Shown: in pieces, positions 8,791 to 21,044 of the stretch
Layout: the number at the start of each line of letters is the position of its first letter
Numbering within the stretch: the stretch's first letter is position 1
DNA from: Dermacentor variabilis
Lineage: Eukaryota; Arthropoda; Arachnida; Ixodida; Ixodidae
Assembly: GCF_050947875.1 (NCBI RefSeq)
Contig: NC_134569.1
Coordinates: 35,811,277 to 35,875,276 of the forward strand
Reading direction: 5' to 3'
Length of the DNA: 64,000 nt
The notes under the pieces: model-generated
Told to the model about the DNA's origin: nothing
The model's database searches: none
Seen by the model: the letters and a program-made list of their open reading frames with translations, nothing else
Translations under genes and position numbers: made by a program

Positions 8791-9516
8791 AGAGGAAGCT
8801 TTAGCTCGGGCCGAACTCCGATCTGGCCTATTCAAATACATGTAAAACGAAGAAACTCTTTTCTGAGCTAACCACTGGGCCGGTTTTAATTAAAGTTGTT
8901 GTATTTGAGTGAGAAAGTTAAATTCTAGTGACTGTTTGTAGCGGAATTTCGATTTAGGGCTTCAATTGTGTTACAGTAATTTTCAAAATTCGGAAGTTAT
9001 AAAAAAAACAGAAGCACGAAGTTTACAAATTAATAACTGTGTATCAAGAGAAGGTATCGCAATTTTGTAAACGGCATCTATTAGACCATTTAAAGCGGAG
9101 AAGTTCCATATGCCAATTTGTATCTTACGTGGATTCGTTACGTTGTGTACAAGGGTTTTCCAAAGGCTGTATTTTCATATTACTAAATTTTTTGAGATTC
9201 ATGTGTGAGATTGCAATTTTCTCCGCTTTAGATGTACTATTAGCTGCAATTCACGCCATTGTTATATAATTTTTCATTGCTGAGTTATGGAGTTGTAAAC
9301 TTGATATTATCGTTGCCTGAAAATTCTCGTTTTTTGCCATCTTTTATAAAAAATTGAGGATCTAAATAACAAATTCAAAACCAACAGTCACCAGAATAAA
9401 TTTTTCTTTTGAAAGCAATAAACATTGCCAAATTTGATCCAGTGGCTGCCGAAAAAAACCAATTCTCATTTTACATGCATTTAGACAGGAACACCCGAGC
9501 TAAAGCTTCCTCTTAA
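8788..9516. mobile_element. 721-bp inverted-repeat element flanked by TTAA
   Basis: Perfect 19-base terminal inverted repeats, GAGGAAGCTTTAGCTCGGG at 8792-8810 and its complement at 9494-9512, are each bordered by TTAA (8788-8791 and 9513-9516). Similarity continues inward: ACATGTAAAA, CCACTGG and CTAGTGACTGTT on the left match inverted counterparts on the right, so the arms are well over 100 bp with divergence. There is no transposase. TTAA duplications are used by piggyBac and Kolobok superfamilies; the termini do not look like canonical piggyBac, so class is left open. Confidence 0.85.
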
Positions 9517-10129
9517 GAAGAGAGCGTTTTGTTGTATTGCTCAAACAACGCTCCTAGTCACTGCCAGAGGCTTGCGTCGGCGATTACGCAAACTTGAAGT
9601 CAGGCGATTGGAATAAAAAAATTGACTGAGGTTTAACTCTTGCAAATCTAGTTATCGCGAGTGAAAGTTCTGTTTGGCTTGATTTTGCAAAGGATATGGG
9701 CACACAATCTCTCACACACGTTACACACGCTGCCGAAAGGATTAACTTGTCCATGAAGTCGCAGTGAACCCTGGCCGTCGCAGTCAAGGTTGCCGCCAGC
9801 CGATGGGTGTGGTTGGTCAAACGTTCGTTGTGGGTGACGCTGCTTCTATCCACAGCTTCGTCTGCTTCTCCTTTTTGTTGGTGTTGCTGAACGACGGCGG
9901 CGGTTGCAGTAGCTTCAATTTTGGCATGCTTCCGTGCTTGGTAAGCTTCATTACAACGTGCTCATCTTAGCTCCCTTTGCTCCGGTGTTTCGACGGGCAA
10001 CCTTGCTTCAGATTTCGCAGCCTGCCGTCTAGCTATATCTACTGAATGATTGGATTCAGCCTGTCACTTTCGCTGAAACGCACGCACAGGCGGCAAAGCA
10101 GGCGCATCATCCATGGATTTTGTAGGGAT
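9517..10129. other. No gene recognised
   Basis: Mixed-composition sequence with short unsupported frames. A (CAC)-rich patch near 9710-9735 is the only notable compositional feature. Confidence 0.5.
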
Positions 10130-10345
10130 ATCATGTAGGCCCACTCAATTTTGTATAAAACCTACTAAGTATTCTATTATTACAATGTTACACCATTTCT
10201 ACTACATTTTATCATTGTGTAATACCTGGTTCTTGTATTCCTTTTGTTCTTTTTCGTGTTCTTGTAAAAAAATTATTGTTTAGTCACCCTCACATAATAC
10301 TCCTACATGGAGCCTGTGAGGTATTTGTAAATAAGTAAAATAAAA
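10130..10345 (+). mobile_element. 5'-truncated LINE 3' end with AAATA-type tail
   Basis: A segment ending TAATACTCCTACATGGAGCC, TGAGGTATTTGTAAATAAG and then (TAAAA)n resembles the 3' terminus of CR1/Jockey-like LINEs in ticks. It matches, in degenerate form, the reversed segments at 30507-30620 and 41629-41700, each with an ATGCnCC...GGnnnnTGAGGGTAT-like motif before an A/T tail. No coding sequence is retained. Confidence 0.45.
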
Positions 10346-10569
10346 TAAAATAGTGACACTGAGCTACCAAGCGCCGGCGAAGCAGCCGTTAAAACCCTCG
10401 GAGTCACGCCGCGGCCGCGAGACTCCGAGCGCTCGCAGCTGCGACGCCTCTCCGCAGCGGATAATGTGGCGTTACGTCACAGCTTCCACACTGGCGCTCC
10501 GGCAGCTCAAGGTCTTTGCGACGCGGTGGGTGACCTTGAGAGAGATGGCTTAGTAGAGCGTTCGATCTA

Positions 10570-11270
10570 ATAAAAAAAAATTTGGAGGACGCTTAAGCTT
10601 CGGCTTTAGGAGTGGAACGCGATAGCATTCAAAGATCCATGACTGCTTCTCACGCTTCCCGGCGACTGCAGCTTGTGTAAGCGTAATGTTTACTGGGAAA
10701 CGCTGGCGGTGAACGCTGTGCACGAAGGCAAGCGTCCTGGTAGAAACACGGCCTCTTGCATGGGCTGATCGCGGAGACAGCGCACAGCCGCATTAAAAAA
10801 AAAAACTGAAGAAACGCCGTTTTCAGGTTTCTGTTATTGTTTCGCACTTTTAATATTTCTGTCTGAGAAGAGAGAGAGAGAGAACAAAGACAGGAAAGAC
10901 AGGAGGTCAACCAGACGATCACCCGGTTTGCTACCCTACACAGGGGGGAGGGAAATGGGAATAGAAAGAGGAAAAGAGGGAAAGAGTGAGCGCTGTGCAT
11001 CCTCCTGCCTGAGAAGATTTGTTTGTGGGCTGTCATTCTCAAAATTCCGAGGAATACCTTTGTCAAGAATGTAAGACAACGTACGAGCAACTTTAGTGAT
11101 ATAATGGTTAGGCAATATAACCCGCATATACAGCATGTCATATAGCAAGGTGTGGCATATACATATGCCTAAAAATATACGGCAATTTTCGCTCACGGAT
11201 CGCCGACGCCAGACGCCGACACCGGATTTTTTGAGACACGGGGGCCCTTAACGCCGTCGTGTTAAAACAT
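10570..11270. mobile_element. Possible degenerate inverted-repeat element carrying a nested LINE tail
   Basis: The left segment GGAACGCGATAGCATTCAAAG (near 10614) is a diverged inverted match of the right segment, whose complement reads TTAACACGACGGCGTTAAGG (near 11245-11265). This would give an element of about 0.65 kb, with the LINE fragment at 10868-10990 inside it. The match is weak and the flanks show no obvious target duplication. Confidence 0.3.
10868..10990 (-). mobile_element. 5'-truncated 3' end of the I-type LINE family
   Basis: On the minus strand the order is a C/T-rich stretch, GTGTAGGGTAGCAAAC, TGGTTGACCTCCTGTC and a CT-rich terminus. The same arrangement occurs at 27284-27395 and at the 3' end of the LINE at 42625-47748. 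This is best explained as a 5'-truncated retrotransposed copy of that LINE's 3' end. Confidence 0.55.
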
Positions 11271-11614
11271 ATGGGCGTAGTTTTACTTTATAGCACCCAG
11301 CCTGACGCTTTGTATAAGTTATTTGGGCTGGCTTCCCTTACGCTCTAAAAAGGAGGCTTATTAATTATGATGTGGATTGAATTTCCACTAGACCCGAGTT
11401 TTGTGGTGACTGCACTTCACTTACTGACTGATTTATATAATTATTTGTCTGCTAGTGAGTTAGTTTGCTCGCGTGTTTGTTCGGGTTCGTTACAACGGTG
11501 CTTGCAGCTTGTACAGGCAATTTGTCGCGTGCAACTGAGCCCTCAAGAATTACTCTTACAGCGAATAGCTTTCTTTGGCTCTCTCACTCGTTTTTGCGGA
11601 GGCTGGTGGTGGTC
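11271..11614. other. Unrecognised sequence with a 124-codon frame
   Basis: A frame from ATG at 11367 runs through the hairpin cluster to 11741 (MMWIEFPLDPSF at its start). I see no family resemblance, and part of its length is imposed by the perfect hairpins downstream. It could be remnant coding sequence of a mobile element, but there is no positive evidence. Confidence 0.25.
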
Positions 11615-11650
11615 GGACTTTCACCGCCGTTACAACGGAGGTGAAAGTCC
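11615..11650. repeat. Perfect-armed hairpin (16 of 17 paired positions)
   Basis: GGACTTTCACC at 11615-11625 pairs with GGTGAAAGTCC at 11640-11650, and an inner CCGTT/AACGG stem closes a two-base loop; a single G/A mismatch separates the stems. The structure is 36 bases long with almost no loop. Confidence 0.9.
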
Positions 11651-11654
11651 TTGG

Positions 11655-11679
11655 GCATCAGCGCATTGGGCGCTGATGC
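11655..11679. repeat. Second perfect hairpin, 10-bp stem
   Basis: GCATCAGCGC and GCGCTGATGC flank the five-base loop ATTGG. It begins four bases after the preceding hairpin ends. Confidence 0.9.
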
Positions 11680-11804
11680 GAACAGGGCGCACGCTCTCGC
11701 GCTACCAAGCTGCAGGCCGCGTTCGTGGCCGAACACCTTAGGACGCGTATGTCGCGCGAGAGCTTTGTGGCCTCTGAAGGTTTAGATGCTGCAGTGCTCG
11801 GGGA

Positions 11805-11860
11805 GGAGAATTCTCCACCTCTGCCACCGCCCTCACCCTTTGTGGTGGCGGCGGCAGAGG
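11805..11860. repeat. 12-bp palindrome followed by a third hairpin
   Basis: GGAGAATTCTCC (11805-11816) is a perfect palindrome. CCTCTGCCACCGCC at 11818-11831 then pairs with GGCGGCGGCAGAGG at 11847-11860 with one mismatch, around a 15-base loop. With the two upstream stems this makes four inverted structures in under 250 bases. Confidence 0.85.
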
Positions 11861-14800
11861 ATGATGGCAGTCGCCTTCCCCGCTGGTGCTCACGCCACTG
11901 CCGACAACAGGCATATGATGAATAGGCTTATATATACAGCCACCCATGCTGTCGCTACAGATTGGCTGGTTAACGACTGCGTTCTCTACGGAATTGCGCA
12001 ATGCAACCCCGAGCGCTACCTAAATATCATAAAAGCACATCATTCCTTTCTCGAACGGCTTTCTCGAAGTGCTCGGCGATTCGCTTTTCTATCGTCATCG
12101 CTGGTCTCCGCTCAATTCTTCTTATCTGTGAAACGGACATGTCTTAGCATTTATGGCCAACTCTATGTCGCAGTTCCTTTGTCCTTGATATATGATGGTA
12201 ATGCGGGAGTCGAGAACCATTAAATTATTTTTTAATACTACCGTGAAACGGGTAGAGTATATCGTAAACTGTGTTTCCAACCCTGTAGTAGTGTAGTAAA
12301 GTTTACTGCTGATGCTCGATATACGGATAGATCCCGAAATCTTGCTTTGTGAAGAAGAAAGAGATGGATTTCTCAGCACAGATGAAGTATTCCTTTTCTT
12401 ACGTGTTGTCTCCTGTATATTATTGGATAGAAAATTAATAAGCAAGCGAAATATTTTGACACGTACGTATATTTGTCCCTCGTTACACATTCTTCCTTCT
12501 ATATACCAAGAAAGCGTTGGAAAAGAAAGGGGGAGGAAAAAAAAAGAAAGCTGCCGCCAGCATATTTTTGATTTACCCCTGCGCTATCGGCTTAATCAAA
12601 GACATCGCGTTCTGCGACAGTAGAATTGCTATGCTGAGCAACGGGGCTTCTAGTTTAATTCATCAGAGCACGTCTGGTGAGCTAACGTTGCGCAGTAGTC
12701 CAGTGGCAAGCTCGTCCGGCTCGCAAGTGCGCATTGCTGCAGTGGCGTGAGATTGATTGAAGTGGCAAGCAAAGCTTTGTTTTAAGCGCTTATGTCTGGA
12801 CTCTCAGGGCGTTTTGTACGCGTTAGAAGGTTGCAACAAAGTGTTTCGGCTCTGTTATTAAATTATTGAATACCATAAGTTTTTACGTTAGCTTGTCTGC
12901 GTGTATTAGATGGGCTATGAGGAGACTTCATAATGTGGTGTATTATGTTACGGTTTATTCTTTGATCATGCAAAGCAAACATACACTCACTGCGACTAAA
13001 GTGTGGCCCAAAATTACGTTCTGCATAAGCAGATGTTCTGCGGCTTCGAATGCCTGCAGTGCGAGAAACGTATAGTGGCGGAAGTACATGAAGTTTTCTT
13101 TTTCCTCCCCCTATTGTGTTTCGCATTCATGATGAAAATTTACAATTTGAATGATAAGTTTTGAGGGATAGTTCGGGCGAAGGAAATTGTAAGATGAGTA
13201 TTTTGGACAATTTCATGTTTGAATCTGTGCCCGTTTCAGATACCTGCTGTCGTTGGCATAATTTATATTCTATATTTTAGGCGCCTAGGGAGGTAAACTT
13301 GTTGACTACGTTGTAAGCTACTGTCTTCATTATTTTATCATCCTCGCGGTTATCTCACTGTCAGGCTTCTCAGCCTCGGTTGTTTCAACCGTCTTGTAAT
13401 CGTCCTACTGTATTTTAGCATTATAACGCCACACCTGAACAATGCGGGATGCTGTAGTCTAAGACTCTTGATTTAGTTTCATTCCACAGCTTTACTAATA
13501 CGCGCACGAATTTCGATATATTATCAGCACCACATAGAAGTCCTTTCTACGAGCTTGTTCATGGCTGCAGAACACCGCAGCTACTCGAAAAGCACGGAAG
13601 GTTCGCATCTAAATATAGTCGGCACTATGTTTGAACAAACTTTTGGGGTATTTACTTCTTTTAAAGACTAGTTACTTCTTTCAACAGCACTTGTATTCAG
13701 CGGTAAATTGTGCAGCTGAGCTTACTGTTGGCATGTATCTTCGACATCAAGGTTACACTATTGAAACAAGGCGTCATAAGAAACACTGCATATTTGCAAA
13801 CGCTGCATGCTCCTTTCTACCGTCTAAACGCATACATTTCTCCAAACTAATCCTGCTTTTAGGACTTCGTTTAGAGCAATCTGCGCGTCACGTTATCTGC
13901 TTTTACAGGTGATAGGCCCAAACGCATCACATCACAGTGCAGTGTAATTACAACGCCAAATATACATAACAAATAACAGATCTTCAGGAAGCCAACAGGC
14001 GAACAAGAGGGACTTGTTCGATGCGCCAGACACTCAGGTTCTCATTATATTCCATGAATTTCGAAACTGGCATTGAATATCCACTACGATGCCGATATCA
14101 CGTTTCACGATATTATTCAAATACAGATAACATTATATTTTTACTCGCTTTTCGTGCGCATTTATTGCGACAATACATTCCGTGTGTGGCACGTGAGAAA
14201 TTTCTATGCTAAGTTAATATATAGTGCATGGAAAATGAGACACATTTAGCTAAGGTTTTCGTTTTCCTTTGAGTCGCTAGGCTGCGAATGATGTTAAAAC
14301 TCATAAATCAGGAGTGCAGGCATACTAGCTTTTGACACTGTCACATGATATGCACAAATATGCAAATTGTATTTAACAAAAAATATTATAAAAGGACTAC
14401 GTTATAACAGACCAAAGCGATAACGTGGTTGATCGTTTATCAGCTTTTCCTTTTCGAGTAGAAATTCGAGTAAAAAAGAGCCTCCGTAGAGTGGCGACAA
14501 GGTAAAACAAATCGACATTAAAAGCCTCATCTTCTTGCCCTTCAAGAAAGGAAAGGGAATTGCCATTACGGCTACATTCTTCTGTTTTCTACTGCATATC
14601 GAAGGGTTTGAATTGGAAAAGCATAGCGAACAGAATTATCTTTTTAAGTCCAAGCGAGAAAACTTGGGGAACTATTTAGGCCATTCGAATGAGCGGCCTT
14701 TCCTATAGGAGCAACTCCAGCGGCGTTAAATAGTAAGAGGCTGCCGTATTATGGATACACGAGCCAATTTTTCCGCGCCTGTCATCGCTGCCCTCCACTT

Positions 14801-16581
14801 GGCCGAAGAGGAAGAGAACGAAACGCTCGGAGGGAAAACTCTCGAGCCACCCGCACCCGTCGACATCGTCGAATTTTCACTTTAGTCACGTTATCTGAAC
14901 CGAGAGATGAGGTCGTCTAGCAATTACCTCGCACCATCGATCAATCGGCCCTCTTCTTGCGAAAGTATACATGAGCACGCGAACTCGCCTGCTTTTAATT
15001 AATAACGTGACCCTTGTCACAAGATTAATCAATCCGTAACATCGTACCACGCTGGACTAGCTCACGAGCTTCGCGCAGGCAGGCCGTAAAATGGCGGTGA
15101 AATTCAACGGACTGCATTAAGGCCGCACGATGCGTATCAGGAACTCTAAGCAGCGTCTAATCTACTATGTGTTCTTCGTGGTGGCGCCAAAACGAAGCCA
15201 CGGAGTAAGAGAAAAAATTCAAGTTAGGGAGGGAAAGGTAAAAAGAAAATAAACGTAGTTTCATAAGTAACGGAACCTTTGCTGATTTAATTATCGACAC
15301 CATCGCGTGCCGAAGATCTCTTGCATCTATAAACGTGACTCAGAAATACTGTGCAGTGCAGCATCAGAAGGATAAGCCAGCGTGGCGCAGTATCTAAAGG
15401 TGAATATAAAATTATAGTGGGTTGCAACATAGTTTTCTGTCAGTATTGTACGCAACATCAATACTCTGCTTTTGTGACTTTGCGTCGGGCATACAGCTTG
15501 GCTAGGCGCCGATTGTCAGCGTAACCTAGCCACAGTCTCATTTCATTGCTTTAATCTCAGAGGGAGCCACTGCTAGTGCGTTCCTTCTCTTCTCCCTTCT
15601 TTTATTCTCGTTCCTTAGCCTCCTTGGTCTGCGCCTGGTAGCAAACCGAACGCACGTCTTTGGCTTCCACGTGACTTTCCTTTCTTTCCTGATTTGCCTC
15701 CTCCTCATCGCAGACAGTACTAACTTCCACAGAGTAGGCCATGGTAAGACCATGATTACGTTACGTTGAATTGGTACGCTCGGTAATCAGAGCCGAGCTT
15801 AGAGGTTGTTTATGATAAATGAACAAAATAATATGCGTTTGCGCACGATCATATCTGTTTACTTTTCTCCGACGAGACAACCACCTACTTTCCGGTAGAA
15901 ATTCACGAAAATGAAAAACAGAAGTCAGTGCCGACTACCTGTTTCTTGGCTGCTGCGTAGCATTTCGTAAGTAAACGGGGAACGTGTTATCGGCTACAAA
16001 CGTAATCGACCCAATGTGAGCAACTGGAAGCGCTCGAGCCCAATTTAACGAAAGATATCGCTATAGCATTGAACTAAAGGAAAGAAGAAATGAATATGCA
16101 CTCGCGCAACCACTGCTTGCACCTAAAATAATTATATTTATGTGTTAGGAACAAATATCTGGAAAATGTCAGGGGATGTAATAAAGTAAATGATGAGAAA
16201 ACAGTTTATTTATTAGCCTAGGCAGTATCATATTAAAGTACACCGACCGTGGTGGTGGTGACAAATCAGAAAGTAATAGCCAGAATAGCAGAAAGATGGT
16301 TTTTATCAATACAGTTCTTGTTTTACTTGAAGAAACGTTAATGTTATGTTACTTTTGCTGTTAGGGCTTGCTGATAAGGTGTGTGCTGCTAGCGTGTTTT
16401 TATATAATATGGTGATCGCGTAATAAACACACTGCCATGAGCATAACAGTTGGCTGTGTAAGGGGTGAGGCCGACGTGAGGTTGTGTAAGCTGAGGCCAA
16501 AGGCGAGGAAGATGCACTCTCAGTGAACGTGTCACACGGAGCCTGTCTGCTTCCATTAGATTAAACTGAATAGTTTTTGTC
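11861..16581. other. Long stretch with no recognised gene
   Basis: No domain-bearing frame, RNA gene or element boundary was recognised. Small frames exist, for example 44 codons from ATG at 14751 with an acidic run (AEEEENE), but none has support beyond being open. Base composition is mostly AT-rich with a GC-richer patch at about 14760-14900. It is plausibly intronic or intergenic. Confidence 0.45.

Positions 16582-16655
<74 letters not shown>
16582..16655. repeat. (TA)n microsatellite, about 37 units
   Basis: Uninterrupted TA dinucleotide run of about 74 bases. Confidence 0.97.
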
Positions 16656-18894
<2,239 letters not shown>

Positions 18895-19280
18895 CTCGTT
18901 TATAGACAACCTGTATCTTAGGTATTTGCGAAGCCTCTTATTATAGCAAATATCTGCTTTCGCAATCTCAAGCGTGGTGAAAATCGCGCACCTTGTTAAA
19001 CTGCGAAGAAATGTATAAATGGCTTATTTATATGCCAGAAGCATATCTTCGGCATTGACATCACTCGAAATTTCTCTGCTTGCATTTTACGTTTTTCTCC
19101 ACACAAGTAAAAGCCAGTGGCTGACGCCTCAAAAAGTAAAAGAAAAAATACGTTCGTTGTCAACAGCCGAAGCAATCACGGCGAGCCGTAGGTATGATGT
19201 AGCGCGAAGCGAATAGCCTCCACTTCCTTTTTCCACGCGGGTGCCCGCGCTGGTAAGACCCGTCAAACCAAACGTCAAAT
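18895..19280. other. No gene recognised
   Basis: Spacer between two microsatellites. The GC-richer end (about 19150-19275) just upstream of the (TAC)n run could be the 3' end of an unidentified retroelement whose tail is that repeat; this is a guess. Confidence 0.35.
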
Positions 19281-19374
<94 letters not shown>

Positions 19375-19389
19375 TATAATAATAATAAT
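19281..19389. repeat. (TAC)n then (TAA)n trinucleotide microsatellite
   Basis: About 21 TAC units change directly into TAA units (near 19343), with a small TTA interruption at 19373-19377. It immediately precedes the LINE 5' region and may be a retroelement tail or a slippage-prone target. Confidence 0.95.
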
Positions 19390-19990
19390 GAACAAGAACA
19401 TTCAGCTTGCGCGAAACCAGAAGTATGAGTTGGGGTGTTCTATGGGGAGGAGGGTTGCGTGGAACAAAGCCGTCGACATCGTCCAGCGTGCGGAACGACG
19501 GCGTCGCTTCCGGAGTTCGGATTTGGATTTTGTGGCGGATGGACGTGCCTTTCGGGGCTCCGTGGCGACGACGAAATCATAAGTTTTTGTGCATGCTTTG
19601 AACTTGCTTCTGTTTTTTATTTGCTGGTATTTTTGCATTTAAATAGTAATTGGGGGGTTTTCCTTTTCTTTCCTTCCTTTTTTGCCTCTCGTATTTCGGG
19701 TGCGCGGGTGCGCTTTAAATAAAAGCTTGGAAATGGCAAGAAAAATAGCTATTAGCGGTTTTACTGTGCGTGTTTGGTAGAAAAGTGAGAGCGTGGCCGC
19801 GAGGTTGAGCGCGTGCGAGAGCGTGTCATACCTTCGGTCTCCGCGACATTGATTGTTTTTGAAACAGTGGTGAGTGTTGCTTTGCGGCATTTCGAGGATT
19901 TGGATCCTGTGCGTATCGTTTTTTTTTTCTAAAAGGCACGTGCTCTGCATTGATATAGTATTATAGTATTTGCAAAAAGCCGTGCAATAC

Positions 19991-21042
19991 ATGGCGAGAA
20001 AGCCGGTAAAGCAGGCAGTACGGGGGGGGGGGGGTCCCTCAAGGCAGATGAGGAGACGGGTCAGAATGGAGAGGGCGTCGAAACAACCGGCACACAGTCT
20101 GATGTCGATACTAGGCTGCAGAAAATGTAGGCTTTCCAGGAAGAGCTTCTCAAACAGGTGCAAGAGCTCAAAAATGAGCTAAACAGGGAGCGTGAGGCAC
20201 GGAAGGTAGTTGAAAAAAGACTTGACGCAGCCGAGGAAAAGCTGAACAGGGCCGCCATTGTGAACGAGAATGTGCGTGACAATAAAACGCAGACCCTCGA
20301 CGCGACACGCGAAGGAGGGTCAGAGAAATATGTCGAACGCCAGCAGGGTGATGAAGGGTTAGCTGGAAAGAGCAGCACCTACCTTGAGGCCGCTACGCGG
20401 AAAAAGCAGGAGCCCATGGGACAATGCCCCTTGTCGAGTCCGAATCATGCGGAAAATGACAAAGGGAAGCAAGGAGAGGTAGGAGAAAGTGAAAGGGGGA
20501 TTATCGCTGACGATTCAAACCTGGCTGGGTGTTCAAAAGCAGTTGTGGAGAGGGTGAAAGGCGACAAAAGAGTGGCGGTAGGGACATTTCCAGGGCGCAC
20601 ACTGGGTTCTGTCATGGAGCGAGCCAAAGAAAAGCTCACGGAAAATGCCCATGTGCGCAACCTCGTCATAGTAGCAGGTGGGCTAAATGACGTCCTAAAC
20701 AGGAAAGGGCCAGGACTAGCCCAGCGCTTGGCGAAGGAGGTGGACGACTTGCGTGAGCTATCCCCTCAGGTGCAGATAGTGGTGTGCACGGTGCCGGAGG
20801 TGCCTGAGCGTGACAGTCACGTACAAAGAGCCGTAGTGGCTGCTAATGAGGCAATATGGAAAATGAGCCGAGAGAAAGGCATCGAGGTTATCGAAGTAAA
20901 CAGGGAAGTGAGAACTTGTGGTGGTTTTAAACGAGACGGGATCCACTTCAATTACAGGTCAGCACGAGAACTGGGCTGGCGACTTGGTGGTCGCGCTGTT
21001 GCTTTTTTAGGGGGCCCGCGGGCGCTCAGGAGGTCAGAGTAG
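19991..21042 (+). pseudogene. LINE ORF1 with coiled coil and SGNH/GDSL-esterase-like domain, frameshifted
   Basis: A probable start (MARKPVKQAV) is in a different frame from the rest; a G13 run at 20022-20034 is the likely frameshift site. The main frame then has an in-frame TAG at 20128-20130. From ATG at 20158 the frame gives 294 codons: a charged helical, coiled-coil-like N terminus (residues 1-40), then an SGNH-like domain with DDSNL (Ser120), GLND (Asn177) and DGIH (Asp260, His263). These match the S, N and D/H blocks of SGNH hydrolases; the first block usually reads GDSN. Esterase domains are known in ORF1 of some CR1-type LINEs, where they may aid membrane or RNA-protein handling. ORF2 overlaps its end in another frame. 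Confidence 0.75.
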
Positions 21043-21044
21043 AT

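Noticed and set aside
10650..11141. Minus-strand 163-codon frame with RVANRVIVWLTSCLSC
   Set aside because: This peptide is the translation of the dispersed LINE 3' end, which also produces a similar frame at 42584-42811.
11367..11741. 124-codon plus-strand frame
   Set aside because: No family resemblance; part of it is dictated by perfect hairpins. Retained only as an unrecognised segment.
14751..14885. 44-codon small frame from an ATG with an acidic run
   Set aside because: No conservation or splice evidence; could be chance in a GC-richer patch.
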